Assembly: GCA_022508865.1 (NCBI GenBank)
Contig: JAFLUK010000007.1
Location: forward strand, 1-25,051
Source: Oscillospiraceae bacterium
Lineage (GTDB): Bacteria; Bacillota; Clostridia; Oscillospirales; Acutalibacteraceae
Reading direction: 5' to 3'
DNA: 25,051 nucleotides
Part shown: piece by piece, positions 1 through 8,304 of the stretch
Layout of the letters: the number at the start of each line of letters is the position of its first letter
Numbering within the stretch: the stretch's first letter is position 1
The notes under the pieces: generated by a model
Databases searched by the model: none
Told to the model about the DNA's origin: nothing
What the model saw: the letters and a program-made list of their open reading frames with translations, nothing else
Program-made: the position numbers and the translations under genes

Positions 1-1002
1 TATCAGCAGAGGCTGATTGACAGAATGATGTGTGATTTGGACGGCACAGACAACAAAAGCAATCTTGGCGCAAATGCAATTCTTTCGGTGTCAGTTGCAG
101 TGGCAAAGGCGGCGGCAAAAAGTCTTAATCTGCCTCTTTACCGCTATCTCGGCGGTACAAATGCCCACAGACTGCCCTGCCCTATGATGAATATTCTGAA
201 CGGCGGAGCACATTCCGACAATAACATTGACATTCAGGAATTTATGATTATGCCTGTAGGAGCAGAAAATTTCAGAGACGCCCTTCGTCAATGCGCAGAG
301 GTGTATCATTCTCTCCGAGAAATATTAAAGAGCAAGGGGCTATCCACAGCAGTAGGTGACGAGGGCGGCTTTGCTCCAAACCTTGGAAGTGACGAAGAGG
401 CAATTGAATATATTATCAAAGCTATAGAAAAAGCAGGATACAAAACAGATGATATTAAAATTGCCCTTGATATTGCCTCCTCTGAATGGTATGCAGAGGG
501 TATGTATAACCTGCCAAAGAGAAAAGAAACAATGACAACGGAAAAGCTCATTGAATATCTCCGCAGGCTGACAAAGGACTATCCTGTAATTTCAATTGAG
601 GACGGACTTTCCGAGTACGACTGGGAGGGTTGGTCTGTCCTTACAAAGGAACTGAAAAATATTCAGCTTGTAGGGGATGACCTTTTTGTTACCAATGTTC
701 AGCGTCTTAATAAGGGTATTGATATGGGAGCAGGCAACTCCATTCTTGTAAAGATGAACCAGATTGGCACAATTACAGAAACCTTTGACGCAATAGAAAC
801 CGCCCACAAAGCAGGCTACACAACAGTTATTTCTCACAGAAGCGGAGAAAGCGAGGACACCACAATTGCAGATATTGCTGTTGCGGTAAATTCAGGTCAG
901 ATAAAGACAGGAGCGCCATGCAGAAGTGAAAGAACTGCAAAGTATAACAGACTTCTCCGAATAGAAGAGGAGCTTCCCGGTGTTTGTGAATTTGGTATGT
1001 AA
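1..1002 (+). CDS. eno: enolase (phosphopyruvate hydratase), 5' end outside window
   Basis: Interconverts 2-phosphoglycerate and phosphoenolpyruvate in glycolysis; cytoplasmic and Mg-dependent. The frame is open from base 1, so about 100 N-terminal residues of a usual ~430 are missing and 333 are visible. Family motifs follow in order: MMNILNGGAHSDNN, VGDEGGFAPNL (catalytic Glu loop), the metal-binding stretches SIEDGLSEYDW and VGDDLFVTN, then ILVKMNQIGT with the catalytic Lys, and SHRSGESEDT near the phosphate site. The protein ends with the typical LLRIEEEL-type tail. Small departures from the consensus (KMNQ for KVNQ, GESED for GETED) are conservative. A terminator follows about 85 bases after the stop, so the gene ends its own transcript. 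The assignment is secure. Confidence 0.97.
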   Translation, partial: YQQRLIDRMMCDLDGTDNKSNLGANAILSVSVAVAKAAAKSLNLPLYRYLGGTNAHRLPCPMMNILNGGAHSDNNIDIQEFMIMPVGAENFRDALRQCAEVYHSLREILKSKGLSTAVGDEGGFAPNLGSDEEAIEYIIKAIEKAGYKTDDIKIALDIASSEWYAEGMYNLPKRKETMTTEKLIEYLRRLTKDYPVISIEDGLSEYDWEGWSVLTKELKNIQLVGDDLFVTNVQRLNKGIDMGAGNSILVKMNQIGTITETFDAIETAHKAGYTTVISHRSGESEDTTIADIAVAVNSGQIKTGAPCRSERTAKYNRLLRIEEELPGVCEFGM

Positions 1003-1085
1003 TGACAGTACATTACAGTTTATTTATATATTGTTCATAAATACTGTCAAATTGCCTATATTTTAAGCAAAATTTTCTACACCCT

Positions 1086-1114
1086 AAACCGTCTATAAAG
1101 ACGGTTTATTTCTT
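1086..1114 (+). terminator. intrinsic terminator after eno
   Basis: An 8-bp perfect stem (AAACCGTC at 1086-1093, GACGGTTT at 1100-1107) with a 6-base loop is followed by a T-rich tail. It lies between the enolase stop and the next gene's leader. Confidence 0.8.
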
Positions 1115-1140
1115 ATAAAGAAAATATACTTGCGCTGTTT

Positions 1141-1169
1141 TTGGTAAAATTAACGTGAGAATTTTTAAT
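1141..1169 (+). promoter_or_regulatory. possible promoter of the first pullulanase gene
   Basis: TTGGTA (1141-1146), a 17-base spacer and TTTAAT (1164-1169) lie about 60 bases upstream of the start codon and downstream of the eno terminator. Both hexamers deviate from consensus, so this is the best candidate in the gap rather than a clear site. Confidence 0.35.
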
Positions 1170-1230
1170 GTAAGTGTAGGTTGTTTTTTGCCGGTACAAA
1201 CCTGTACACAAAAAATCTTGGAGGTTATTT

Positions 1231-4095
1231 ATGTGCTTCAAACGTTTGCTATCCGGGGTTTTAATAATAATTATTATGTTAGGATTGACTACAATGAGTA
1301 TTGATGCAAAATCAAGCAAAACATCAGTCAATAAAACAAAGGAAGAAAAAATAACAGACTACCCAAAATATGCCGCAATGCTGGACAAAACCTCCTATGA
1401 CGGCAATGACCTTGGGGCGGTGTGGTCGAAGGACAGCACAACCTTTAAGGTTTGGTCCCCTACGGCAACAAATGTAAAGGTGAGGCTCTATACCCATGGT
1501 TCAAAGGAAGAAATCGACGGCTTCTACAAGGAGCAGCCAATGTCCTTTGACAAAAAGACAGGTGTGTGGTCTGCAACCATAAAAGGAAATCTTAAGAATA
1601 AATATTACACCTACTATATAACCAACAGCGGCAAATCCTACGAGGTTGTTGATATCTATGCCAAGGGTGCAGGGGTCAACGGCAAAAGAGGTATGATTGT
1701 TGATTTGAAGTCCACCAATCCACAGGGTTGGGACAAAGATACCCACGTAACTGTGGAGAACCAGACAGATGCAATCATCTGGGAGGTGCAGGTCAAGGAC
1801 TTTTCATATGCGGAAAATTCAGGTGTAAGCAAGGACCACAGAGGTAAGTTTTTGGCTTTTACCCAGGAAGGTACTGTAGTAAACGGCATTGGCGGCAACA
1901 AATCTACCTGCCTTTCTTACCTTAAGGAGCTGGGTGTTAATTACGTTCAGATTAATCCTTTTTATGATTTTGGCTCTGTTGACGAGGGCGGTAAGGACGA
2001 CCAGTTCAACTGGGGCTATGACCCTGTTAACTACAATGTTCCCGAAGGCTCATTCTCTACAAATCCCTACAAGGGCAATGTGAGAATCAGTGAGTGCAAG
2101 GAAATGATAAAAGCCCTTCACAATGCGGGTATCGGTGTTATTATGGATGTTGTTTATAATCACACCTACACAGGAGAGGACAGCTACTTCAACAGAACTG
2201 TTCCGAATTATTATTACAGAATAAACAGTGACGGAACATTCTCAAACGGCTCAGGTTGTGGTAACGACACAGCATCAGAGCATAAAATGTTCAGAAAGTT
2301 TATGATAGACTCCGTAACCTATTGGGCAAAGGAGTATCACATTGACGGCTTCAGATTTGATTTGATGGGGCTTCATGACTGTGAAACTATGAATCAAATC
2401 AGAAAAGCCCTTGACAAAATCAATCCAAAACTGATTATGTACGGTGAAGCTTGGAATATGGCAACAAGCAGCGACCCTGATACCAATATGGCTAATCAGG
2501 ACAATATGCATCTTCTTGACAGCCGTATAGGCGCTTTTGACGATACTATCAGGGACGCCCTTAAGGGCAACACCTTTGATGCAACAGCCAAAGGCTTTTT
2601 GGCTGACGGCGGCAGCACAGGCCGACTGAAAACAGGCATTGAAGGTCAGTGTAATTTTGGCTGGGCAAAGGCACCCACGCAGACAGTTACCTATTCAAGC
2701 TGTCACGACAACCTTACTCTTTATGACAAGCTTATGGGCGGGGTTTATCCCGACAGTAATGAATACAGAAAACGTCACAGCAATCTGGTGGAAATGACAA
2801 AGCTGAATTCAGCCGCAATTTTCACTTCACAGGGAATACCCTTCTTCCTTGCAGGCGAAGAGTTTTGCCGTAGTAAGGACGGTGACGAAAATTCCTATAA
2901 ATCAGCTGCAACACTTAATATGATTGATTGGGAAAGCATTTATAATTACAGCGATGTTGTTGATTACTATAAGGGCATGGTGAAAATCCGCCGGAAATTC
3001 AAGGCATTCAGAGACCCTACAGATAATACCGCAAAGAACATTTCTTATTTTGCGGAAAATGAAAAGGGTATGGTTTGTTTTACAGTTGACGGGCTCCAAA
3101 ATGACAGCTTTAAAAAGGTAGCTGTTATTCTCAACGGCAACACCGATAAAACAAAAACTGTGGAAATCACAGGAAAGTCGCTGCCTGACAATTGGGTAAT
3201 AGTTGCCAATGAAGAAACAGCAGGCATAAGAAACCTTGGCACAACTACAGGAAAGGTTGAAGTAAAGCCCAGCTCTGCTGTGATTTTGGTTGACAAAGAC
3301 AGCTTTGATAAATCCTGCAAAAATGACACAGGTGCAGTTGTTGTTGACTATATTGACAATGAAACCGGCGAAAAGGTAATGACCGAAAACGTCACAGGTA
3401 AAATCGGTGAAAAATATTCAATAAAAGCAGGCAATGAAGTTCTTAAAAACTACAAAATTGCAGATAAGGAAGATACAACAGGTACCTTCACATCAGAAAA
3501 TCAGCATGCTAAATTTTGGGTTACTCCATATACAGGTGAATACAGCTCGGTTACATTCAGATTTGTAGACTCTGCCACGGATAAAGAAATTGCCCCCGGC
3601 AAGGTGCTTACCAATCAGGTGGGTCAGCAGTATTTTACTGATGAAATCCCTGCTGTCAAGGGATATTTGCTGGATACAGACGCACTTCCCGAAAACGGTG
3701 CAGGACTTTTTGCAGTTGGCGACAAGGTGGTTACATACAAGTACACCAAGGGCAGGACGAAGAAATGTCAGGTCAATGCAATCTATATGGACTCCGACGG
3801 CAATATAATGGACATAGAGCTTTTGGAGGGAAAACAGGGTGAAAGCTACACCACCGAGAAAAAGGAATACGAGAACCTTACCCTTACCTCTGTGCCAAAG
3901 AATAAGTCAGGAAAATTTGACAAAATTCAGCAAACGGTTATTTATAATTATCAGCTTAATGACAACACCGCAAGGATGGTTGTTGTTACAGTAATTCTTG
4001 TGCTGGCAGCGCTTCTTGCCGGTGGAGGAATTACCCTCAAGGCTCGTTCTTCCGTAAGGAAGAGGAGAAGAGAGGAAATACAAATTCAGAAATAA
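1231..4095 (+). CDS. secreted, membrane-anchored type I pullulanase (GH13) with MucBP-like repeats
   Basis: Predicted to hydrolyse alpha-1,6 branch links in starch, glycogen and pullulan outside the cell. Layout of the 954 residues: signal peptide 1-26, CBM48-like domain about 55-145, GH13 catalytic domain about 180-600, beta-sandwich to about 695, three MucBP-like repeats (about 702-767, 770-840, 846-908), then a membrane helix at about 916-937 and a basic tail rich in Arg and Lys. GH13 motifs are intact: DVVYNH 306-311, GFRFDL with nucleophile D377, YGEAW with acid E406, and CHDN with D493. FNWGYDP (259-265) is the type I pullulanase signature. No LPXTG is present, so anchoring is by the membrane helix. 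GGAGG at 1220-1224 sets the start. The next gene encodes a close paralogue. Specificity is inferred from family motifs. Confidence 0.93.
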   Translation: MCFKRLLSGVLIIIIMLGLTTMSIDAKSSKTSVNKTKEEKITDYPKYAAMLDKTSYDGNDLGAVWSKDSTTFKVWSPTATNVKVRLYTHGSKEEIDGFYKEQPMSFDKKTGVWSATIKGNLKNKYYTYYITNSGKSYEVVDIYAKGAGVNGKRGMIVDLKSTNPQGWDKDTHVTVENQTDAIIWEVQVKDFSYAENSGVSKDHRGKFLAFTQEGTVVNGIGGNKSTCLSYLKELGVNYVQINPFYDFGSVDEGGKDDQFNWGYDPVNYNVPEGSFSTNPYKGNVRISECKEMIKALHNAGIGVIMDVVYNHTYTGEDSYFNRTVPNYYYRINSDGTFSNGSGCGNDTASEHKMFRKFMIDSVTYWAKEYHIDGFRFDLMGLHDCETMNQIRKALDKINPKLIMYGEAWNMATSSDPDTNMANQDNMHLLDSRIGAFDDTIRDALKGNTFDATAKGFLADGGSTGRLKTGIEGQCNFGWAKAPTQTVTYSSCHDNLTLYDKLMGGVYPDSNEYRKRHSNLVEMTKLNSAAIFTSQGIPFFLAGEEFCRSKDGDENSYKSAATLNMIDWESIYNYSDVVDYYKGMVKIRRKFKAFRDPTDNTAKNISYFAENEKGMVCFTVDGLQNDSFKKVAVILNGNTDKTKTVEITGKSLPDNWVIVANEETAGIRNLGTTTGKVEVKPSSAVILVDKDSFDKSCKNDTGAVVVDYIDNETGEKVMTENVTGKIGEKYSIKAGNEVLKNYKIADKEDTTGTFTSENQHAKFWVTPYTGEYSSVTFRFVDSATDKEIAPGKVLTNQVGQQYFTDEIPAVKGYLLDTDALPENGAGLFAVGDKVVTYKYTKGRTKKCQVNAIYMDSDGNIMDIELLEGKQGESYTTEKKEYENLTLTSVPKNKSGKFDKIQQTVIYNYQLNDNTARMVVVTVILVLAALLAGGGITLKARSSVRKRRREEIQIQK

Positions 4096-4135
4096 TTTTC
4101 TTTTATTTGCCGAATATCAATAAACCAAAAGGGTT

Positions 4136-4163
4136 TTGACACTTTTGCAAAATAATTTATAAT
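4136..4163 (+). promoter_or_regulatory. consensus promoter of the dockerin pullulanase gene
   Basis: Perfect TTGACA (4136-4141) and TATAAT (4158-4163) hexamers are separated by 16 bases. The second pullulanase can therefore be transcribed independently of the first, although no terminator separates them. A leader of roughly 95 bases precedes the start codon. Confidence 0.8.
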
Positions 4164-4264
4164 ATTCAGAATTATCTTAAGATATGTAAATTCCCTAGCA
4201 AAAAGATTTCAAACACTTCAAGGCTTTATAGATGTTTGGTAAGAGAAAAATTAAGGAGGACTAT

Positions 4265-7200
4265 ATGAAACTAAAAAGAATTATTTCCGTGATTCTCACT
4301 GTTATGATGTTGGTTACGGTCATTCCTGTGGCAACACTCAATTCATCAGCAGCGTCAACACCTACAAAGTACGAAACTGCTGCTCATGAACTCGACAGTA
4401 AATATCGCTACGACGGACATGACCTTGGCGCTACATACACACCAGAGGCTACAACCTTTAAGGTATGGGCTCCAACAGCAACAGAATGTACTCTGAACCT
4501 TTATGCAACAGGTTCTGACGAAGAAGAGGGCGCAGAAAACCTTGGCACAGTACCTATGGAATACGATGAAACAACAGGTATTTGGGCAACAACTGTTGAC
4601 GGCGACCAGAAGAATGTGTACTACACATACACTGTTACAGCCAAGAGCATCGCAACAAATGTTGTTACAACCAAGGAAACAGCAGACGTTTACTCTGTAA
4701 CAGCAGGTGTTAACGGCAGACGTTCAATGGTTTGCGACCTTGACTCCACCGACCCTGAAGGATGGGAAAACGATACTCACGTTATGACTCCCGACCAGTC
4801 AGACGCTATCATTTGGGAAGTACACGTTAAGGACTTCTCATATGCGGAGAATTCAGGTGTATCAAAGGCTCATCGCGGTAAGTTTATGGGCTTTACAGAG
4901 CTTGGCACAACACTGAACAACGCTGGGGATATCCCAACTTGTATTGACTACCTTAAGGATTTAGGTGTTACATACGTTCAGATTAACCCGTTCTATGATT
5001 TTGGTTCAGTTGATGAAGCAGGGGCAGACACACAATTCAACTGGGGTTATGACCCAATGAACTACAATGTTCCCGAAGGTTCATATTCAACAAACCCATA
5101 TGACGGTAATGTAAGAGTTAAGGAATGTAAGCAGATGATTCAGGCTCTCCACAAGGCAGGAATCGGCGTTATTATGGACGTTGTTTATAACCATACATAC
5201 AACACAAACACATCTTTCCAGGCATGTGTTCCTGACTACTACTACAGAAAGACCACAAGCGATTCATTCTCAAGCGGTTCAGGCTGTGGTAACGACACTG
5301 CTTCTGAAAGAGCTATGTACCGCAACTTTATGGTACAGTCTGTAAAGTATTGGGCAGACGAATATCATATTGACGGCTTCCGTTTTGACCTTATGGGTCT
5401 TCACGACACAGCAACAATGAACGCTATCCGTGCAGAGCTGGACAAAATCAGCGAAGATATGATTATGTACGGCGAAGGTTGGAGTATGTCAACAACTTAT
5501 GACCTTACAGACTGCGACGGCAACACAACAAAAATGTGCACACAGGGCTCCACAAAGAATATCGACCCAAGAATCGGTATGTTCAACGACCAGTTCCGTG
5601 ACGGTATGAAGGGTAGTTTCTCTTCAGGTGAAGCCAAGGGCTACATTCAGGGCGGTATGGCAGGCTCCAGTGCAGCTGTTAAGTATGGTATAAGAGCTAA
5701 CTCTTCAGGTAACTGGAGATCCTACTCTCCTGCACAGTGCGTAAACTATGTATCCTGCCACGACAATAACACACTTTATGATAAGCTGTGTATGTCAATG
5801 AGAGGCTACAAAAAGGGCTCTACAGAATTCAGAAAAAGAGATAACGAATTAATTCACATTAATAAATTCTCCGAAACTATTCTTGGCGTTTGTCAGGGTA
5901 TGAACTTCTTCCTTGCAGGTGAGGAAATGGGTCGTTCCAAGGACGGCGACGAAAACTCATACAGCTCTTCTGCAACAGAGAATATGATTGACTGGAACCT
6001 TCTCCAGACAAATCAGGACCTTGTTTCCTACTACAAGGGTATGATTGATATTCGTAAGGCTTTCTCACCATTCACAACTGACGATGTCAATGTAGGAAAA
6101 ACACAGTACAACATTAAGGGTGCTCTTACAGAAAGCACAGAAACAATTTCATTTATCGTTGACAACACAGTTAAGGGCGAGTGGAGCAAGCTGGCTGTTG
6201 TTATGAACAACAACCGTACAAAGTCAGCCGAAGTTGACCTTCCAAGCTCAATTGGTGTTACAGACGACACAGAGTGGGTTGTAATTGCCAATACAGAGGA
6301 AGCAGGCCTTTCTCCGATTGAAGTTGTTAAGGGCAAGACAATTACTGTTCCTTCTTCTTCAGCTATGGTACTTGTAGAAAAGACAACCTATGACAAGTGT
6401 GACATTAAGTCCGGTTCTTCTAAAGTTAAGATTATTAACAAAAATGCAGAAACAGGCGATGTTATTTCCAAGCAGGTTATCTATGGTAAGATTGGCTCAA
6501 AGTACATTACAAACGCTGATCCTTCACTTCTCCTTGAATATACTGTAGATAGCATTGATGGCGAAGAGTCAGGCGTATTTGGCGAAACTGACAAGACAGT
6601 AGTATATTCCTACGCAAAATATGTTCCATCAAGCCTTAAGAAAATCATTACAGGCAACACAGAGCTTACCATCAAGGATGTTACATTAATCCAGAAGTAC
6701 CTTGCAAACAAGGCAGAGCTTACAGAGGAACAGCTCTCTATTGCCGATTATGACTATAGCGGAGAAATAGATATTCAGGATGCAGTACTTGTTCAGAAGT
6801 ACATAACACACAAGGATATAGGCTCTATAAAAACATTCACAGTTAAGTATGTGAACAAGGCAACAGGCAAAGAAATTGCTTCTGCAAAGCAATATAAAGT
6901 GCAGGCAGGTGCAACAGATACATATCAGGCTGAACCAATTGTTGGTTATAAGTATGATTCATACAAGATAGGCTCAACAACAGGCACAGAGGATAGTGTT
7001 GATGTATTCCACAGATTCTCCAATGACTATATCCTCTTCTACTACACAGAGGATAACTTTGATGTTACCTTCCATGTAAAGCACAACGGCTCACTCACTT
7101 GGGTTCCTACTCTGTGGGCATGGCACGACGGCGGCAATATCTATAGCTCATGGCCGGGCAAGAAGATGACAAAGGATGCAGAGGGCGGCTGGTATACAGA

Positions 7201-7378
7201 AACATTCCCTGTTCCAAACGGTCTTACCTACAATGTTATCATCAGCGACAATGGTAACAACCAAACAAAGGACTACACAGGTTTTGATGCTCCCGAACTT
7301 TGGGCAGTAATTAATGACAGTGCAGTTACAGGCGACAGCTATCTCACATTCTATACATCAAATCCCGATTTAGCCTAA
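4265..7378 (+). CDS. secreted type I pullulanase (GH13) with dockerin and CBM26-like domain
   Basis: An extracellular starch-debranching enzyme built for assembly into a cohesin-dockerin complex. The start is placed at the ATG at 4265, not at an in-frame ATG 33 bases upstream, because AAGGAGG lies just before it and MKLKRIISVIL begins a clean signal peptide (cleavage near NSSAA). Order in the 1037 residues: CBM48 about 45-135; GH13 about 180-600 with DVVYNH, nucleophile D375, acid E404, and CHDN with D500; beta-sandwich to about 710; MucBP-like repeat about 720-785; dockerin about 795-850; MucBP-like repeat about 858-930; CBM26-like starch-binding domain about 931-1037. The second dockerin repeat is canonical (DYDYSGEIDIQD); the first has lost two Asp ligands (IITGNTELTIKD). 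The catalytic part closely matches the upstream gene, pointing to tandem duplication. No cohesin lies in the window. Confidence 0.93.
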   Translation: MKLKRIISVILTVMMLVTVIPVATLNSSAASTPTKYETAAHELDSKYRYDGHDLGATYTPEATTFKVWAPTATECTLNLYATGSDEEEGAENLGTVPMEYDETTGIWATTVDGDQKNVYYTYTVTAKSIATNVVTTKETADVYSVTAGVNGRRSMVCDLDSTDPEGWENDTHVMTPDQSDAIIWEVHVKDFSYAENSGVSKAHRGKFMGFTELGTTLNNAGDIPTCIDYLKDLGVTYVQINPFYDFGSVDEAGADTQFNWGYDPMNYNVPEGSYSTNPYDGNVRVKECKQMIQALHKAGIGVIMDVVYNHTYNTNTSFQACVPDYYYRKTTSDSFSSGSGCGNDTASERAMYRNFMVQSVKYWADEYHIDGFRFDLMGLHDTATMNAIRAELDKISEDMIMYGEGWSMSTTYDLTDCDGNTTKMCTQGSTKNIDPRIGMFNDQFRDGMKGSFSSGEAKGYIQGGMAGSSAAVKYGIRANSSGNWRSYSPAQCVNYVSCHDNNTLYDKLCMSMRGYKKGSTEFRKRDNELIHINKFSETILGVCQGMNFFLAGEEMGRSKDGDENSYSSSATENMIDWNLLQTNQDLVSYYKGMIDIRKAFSPFTTDDVNVGKTQYNIKGALTESTETISFIVDNTVKGEWSKLAVVMNNNRTKSAEVDLPSSIGVTDDTEWVVIANTEEAGLSPIEVVKGKTITVPSSSAMVLVEKTTYDKCDIKSGSSKVKIINKNAETGDVISKQVIYGKIGSKYITNADPSLLLEYTVDSIDGEESGVFGETDKTVVYSYAKYVPSSLKKIITGNTELTIKDVTLIQKYLANKAELTEEQLSIADYDYSGEIDIQDAVLVQKYITHKDIGSIKTFTVKYVNKATGKEIASAKQYKVQAGATDTYQAEPIVGYKYDSYKIGSTTGTEDSVDVFHRFSNDYILFYYTEDNFDVTFHVKHNGSLTWVPTLWAWHDGGNIYSSWPGKKMTKDAEGGWYTETFPVPNGLTYNVIISDNGNNQTKDYTGFDAPELWAVINDSAVTGDSYLTFYTSNPDLA

Positions 7379-7399
7379 ATTAAATCAAAACATAAAATT

Positions 7400-7432
7400 A
7401 AGCCTTGCAATCATTGATTGCAAGGCTTTTTT
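7400..7432. terminator. strong intrinsic terminator between convergent pullulanase and folT genes
   Basis: A 13-bp perfect stem (7400-7412 with 7416-7428) has a 3-base loop and a T run on the plus strand. It lies 21 bases after the pullulanase stop. On the minus strand it is followed by a weaker T stretch, so it may also end folT transcripts. Confidence 0.9.
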
Positions 7433-7465
7433 GTGCTTATTAAAAGCTGATTTTTTAAGTGATTT

Positions 7466-8050
7466 TTACGAGATAATTTTTTTAATCATCGGTACTCTGT
7501 CCAGAGTTTTAACAATAATCACAATAATTGCTACTTCTACAATGCACCACGGGATAAGAATAACTGCCCGAAGCCCCAATACCTGAAGATATGTAAGACC
7601 ATAGATAAGATAGATAAAGTAGGTGTTAATTGCAAGTCCGCCGATTATGGTTGCAACAACTTGTGAAACTGCAGTTCTTGTAACTGTAATATTCTCTTTG
7701 TAAAGAATAAGTCCCACAACCATACCCTCAAGCAGATAACCGGCTGTAATTCCCGGTGTAAAGCTTGCGGCAGGCGGTGCCATAAGGTAGCTCAACACAT
7801 CTCCTGCAACGGCAACTACCATTGAGCACACAGGGCCAAAATAGTAGCTTGTCAATGCAATTGGTAGGAACATAAATCCAAGCTTTGCGTAGGGAAAGAA
7901 GGATAACTGAAAATTGCCAAACATTCCCAAAACAACCCTCAACGCTAAAAACATTGCAATGATGACAATTGATTGGATTTTTCCAAGTTCCTTTGCGGAA
8001 CCGGAAAACTTTTGTGGTGCTTTCGCAAAAAAATTCACAATACTATTCAT
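7466..8050 (-). CDS. folT: folate-family ECF transporter S component (FolT-like)
   Basis: Substrate-binding membrane subunit of an energy-coupling factor transporter, probably for folate. The 194 residues form about six hydrophobic helices after a short polar N-terminus. The first helix contains AMFLA, an AxxxA motif of the kind used to dock the EcfT subunit. The stretch LGFMFLPIALTSYYFGP followed by GDVLSYLMAP resembles the FolT family. The start at 8050 follows GGAGG (8056-8060); an upstream in-frame start would lie inside the terminator of the leader and is rejected. A THF riboswitch in the leader independently supports folate as the substrate. The energising EcfA/A'/T module is not in the window and must be encoded elsewhere. 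Confidence 0.88.
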   Translation of the reverse strand: MNSIVNFFAKAPQKFSGSAKELGKIQSIVIIAMFLALRVVLGMFGNFQLSFFPYAKLGFMFLPIALTSYYFGPVCSMVVAVAGDVLSYLMAPPAASFTPGITAGYLLEGMVVGLILYKENITVTRTAVSQVVATIIGGLAINTYFIYLIYGLTYLQVLGLRAVILIPWCIVEVAIIVIIVKTLDRVPMIKKIIS

Positions 8051-8056
8051 TTTTAC

Positions 8057-8078
8057 CTCCTGTAATTCGGAGTTACAG
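8057..8078 (-). promoter_or_regulatory. hairpin that can mask the folT ribosome site
   Basis: CTGTAA (8078-8073) can pair with TTACAG (8065-8060), and overlapping CTCC (8072-8069) can pair with GGAG (8060-8057). Either fold involves the Shine-Dalgarno sequence of folT. CTGTAAC (8078-8072) is also complementary to GTTACAG (8135-8129) at the 3' edge of the aptamer, so a ligand-dependent exchange is possible. This is inferred by eye, without energies. Confidence 0.45.
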
Positions 8079-8079
8079 T

Positions 8080-8117
8080 AAAAATAAAAAGAGCAGAAGC
8101 ACAGAATGCTTCCGCTC
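8080..8117 (-). terminator. attenuator terminator in the folT leader
   Basis: An 11-bp stem (GAGCGGAAGCA with TGCTTCTGCTC, one G-U pair) is followed by TTTTTATTTTT on the minus strand. It lies between the THF aptamer and the folT start, the position expected for riboswitch-controlled premature termination. Confidence 0.85.
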
Positions 8118-8133
8118 AAATTTTACTTCTGTA

Positions 8134-8229
8134 ACAGCGGGATGCGAAATTGTAACCGCAGGACAATCCTTTCGTTTTTCTGACAACTCCCCGTTCAGAA
8201 AACACTTTACGAAACAATTTCTACTCTGT
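8134..8229 (-). promoter_or_regulatory. THF (tetrahydrofolate) riboswitch aptamer
   Basis: Read on the minus strand, the leader contains the THF-I riboswitch landmarks in order: GAGTAGA, CGTAAAGTG, GAACGGGGAGTTGTC, AAAAACGAA, then GCGGTTACAATTTCGCATCC. A short P1 closes ACAG (8229-8226) with CTGT (8137-8134). The pattern matches my recollection of the Eubacterium siraeum THF aptamer. It lies just downstream of a consensus promoter and upstream of an attenuator and folT. Binding of reduced folate is expected to turn folT off. Confidence 0.85.
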
Positions 8230-8240
8230 GAACAAGTAAT

Positions 8241-8268
8241 ATTATACCACTACATTGTGGTTTGTCAA
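8241..8268 (-). promoter_or_regulatory. consensus promoter of the folT unit
   Basis: On the minus strand TTGACA (8268-8263), a 16-base spacer and TATAAT (8246-8241), with a TGG extension giving an extended -10. Transcription should begin just upstream of the THF aptamer. folT is therefore independent of ribU. Confidence 0.85.
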
Positions 8269-8304
8269 CATTTTTATATTTTTTTCAGCCTTTTTCAGTA
8301 TTCA

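Noticed and set aside
4172..4250. Short inverted repeats in the leader of the dockerin pullulanase (TATCTTAAGATA; CAAACA with TGTTTG)
   Set aside because: The arms are six bases, one with a 17-base loop; this is near chance level in AT-rich sequence and no known riboswitch pattern was recognised.
4232..4264. Upstream ATG for the dockerin pullulanase
   Set aside because: It has no ribosome site and would put eleven charged residues before a normal signal peptide; AAGGAGG marks the ATG at 4265.
8051..8119. Longer folT reading starting at 8119
   Set aside because: The extra 23 codons run through the terminator hairpin and T run of the leader; GGAGG marks the ATG at 8050.
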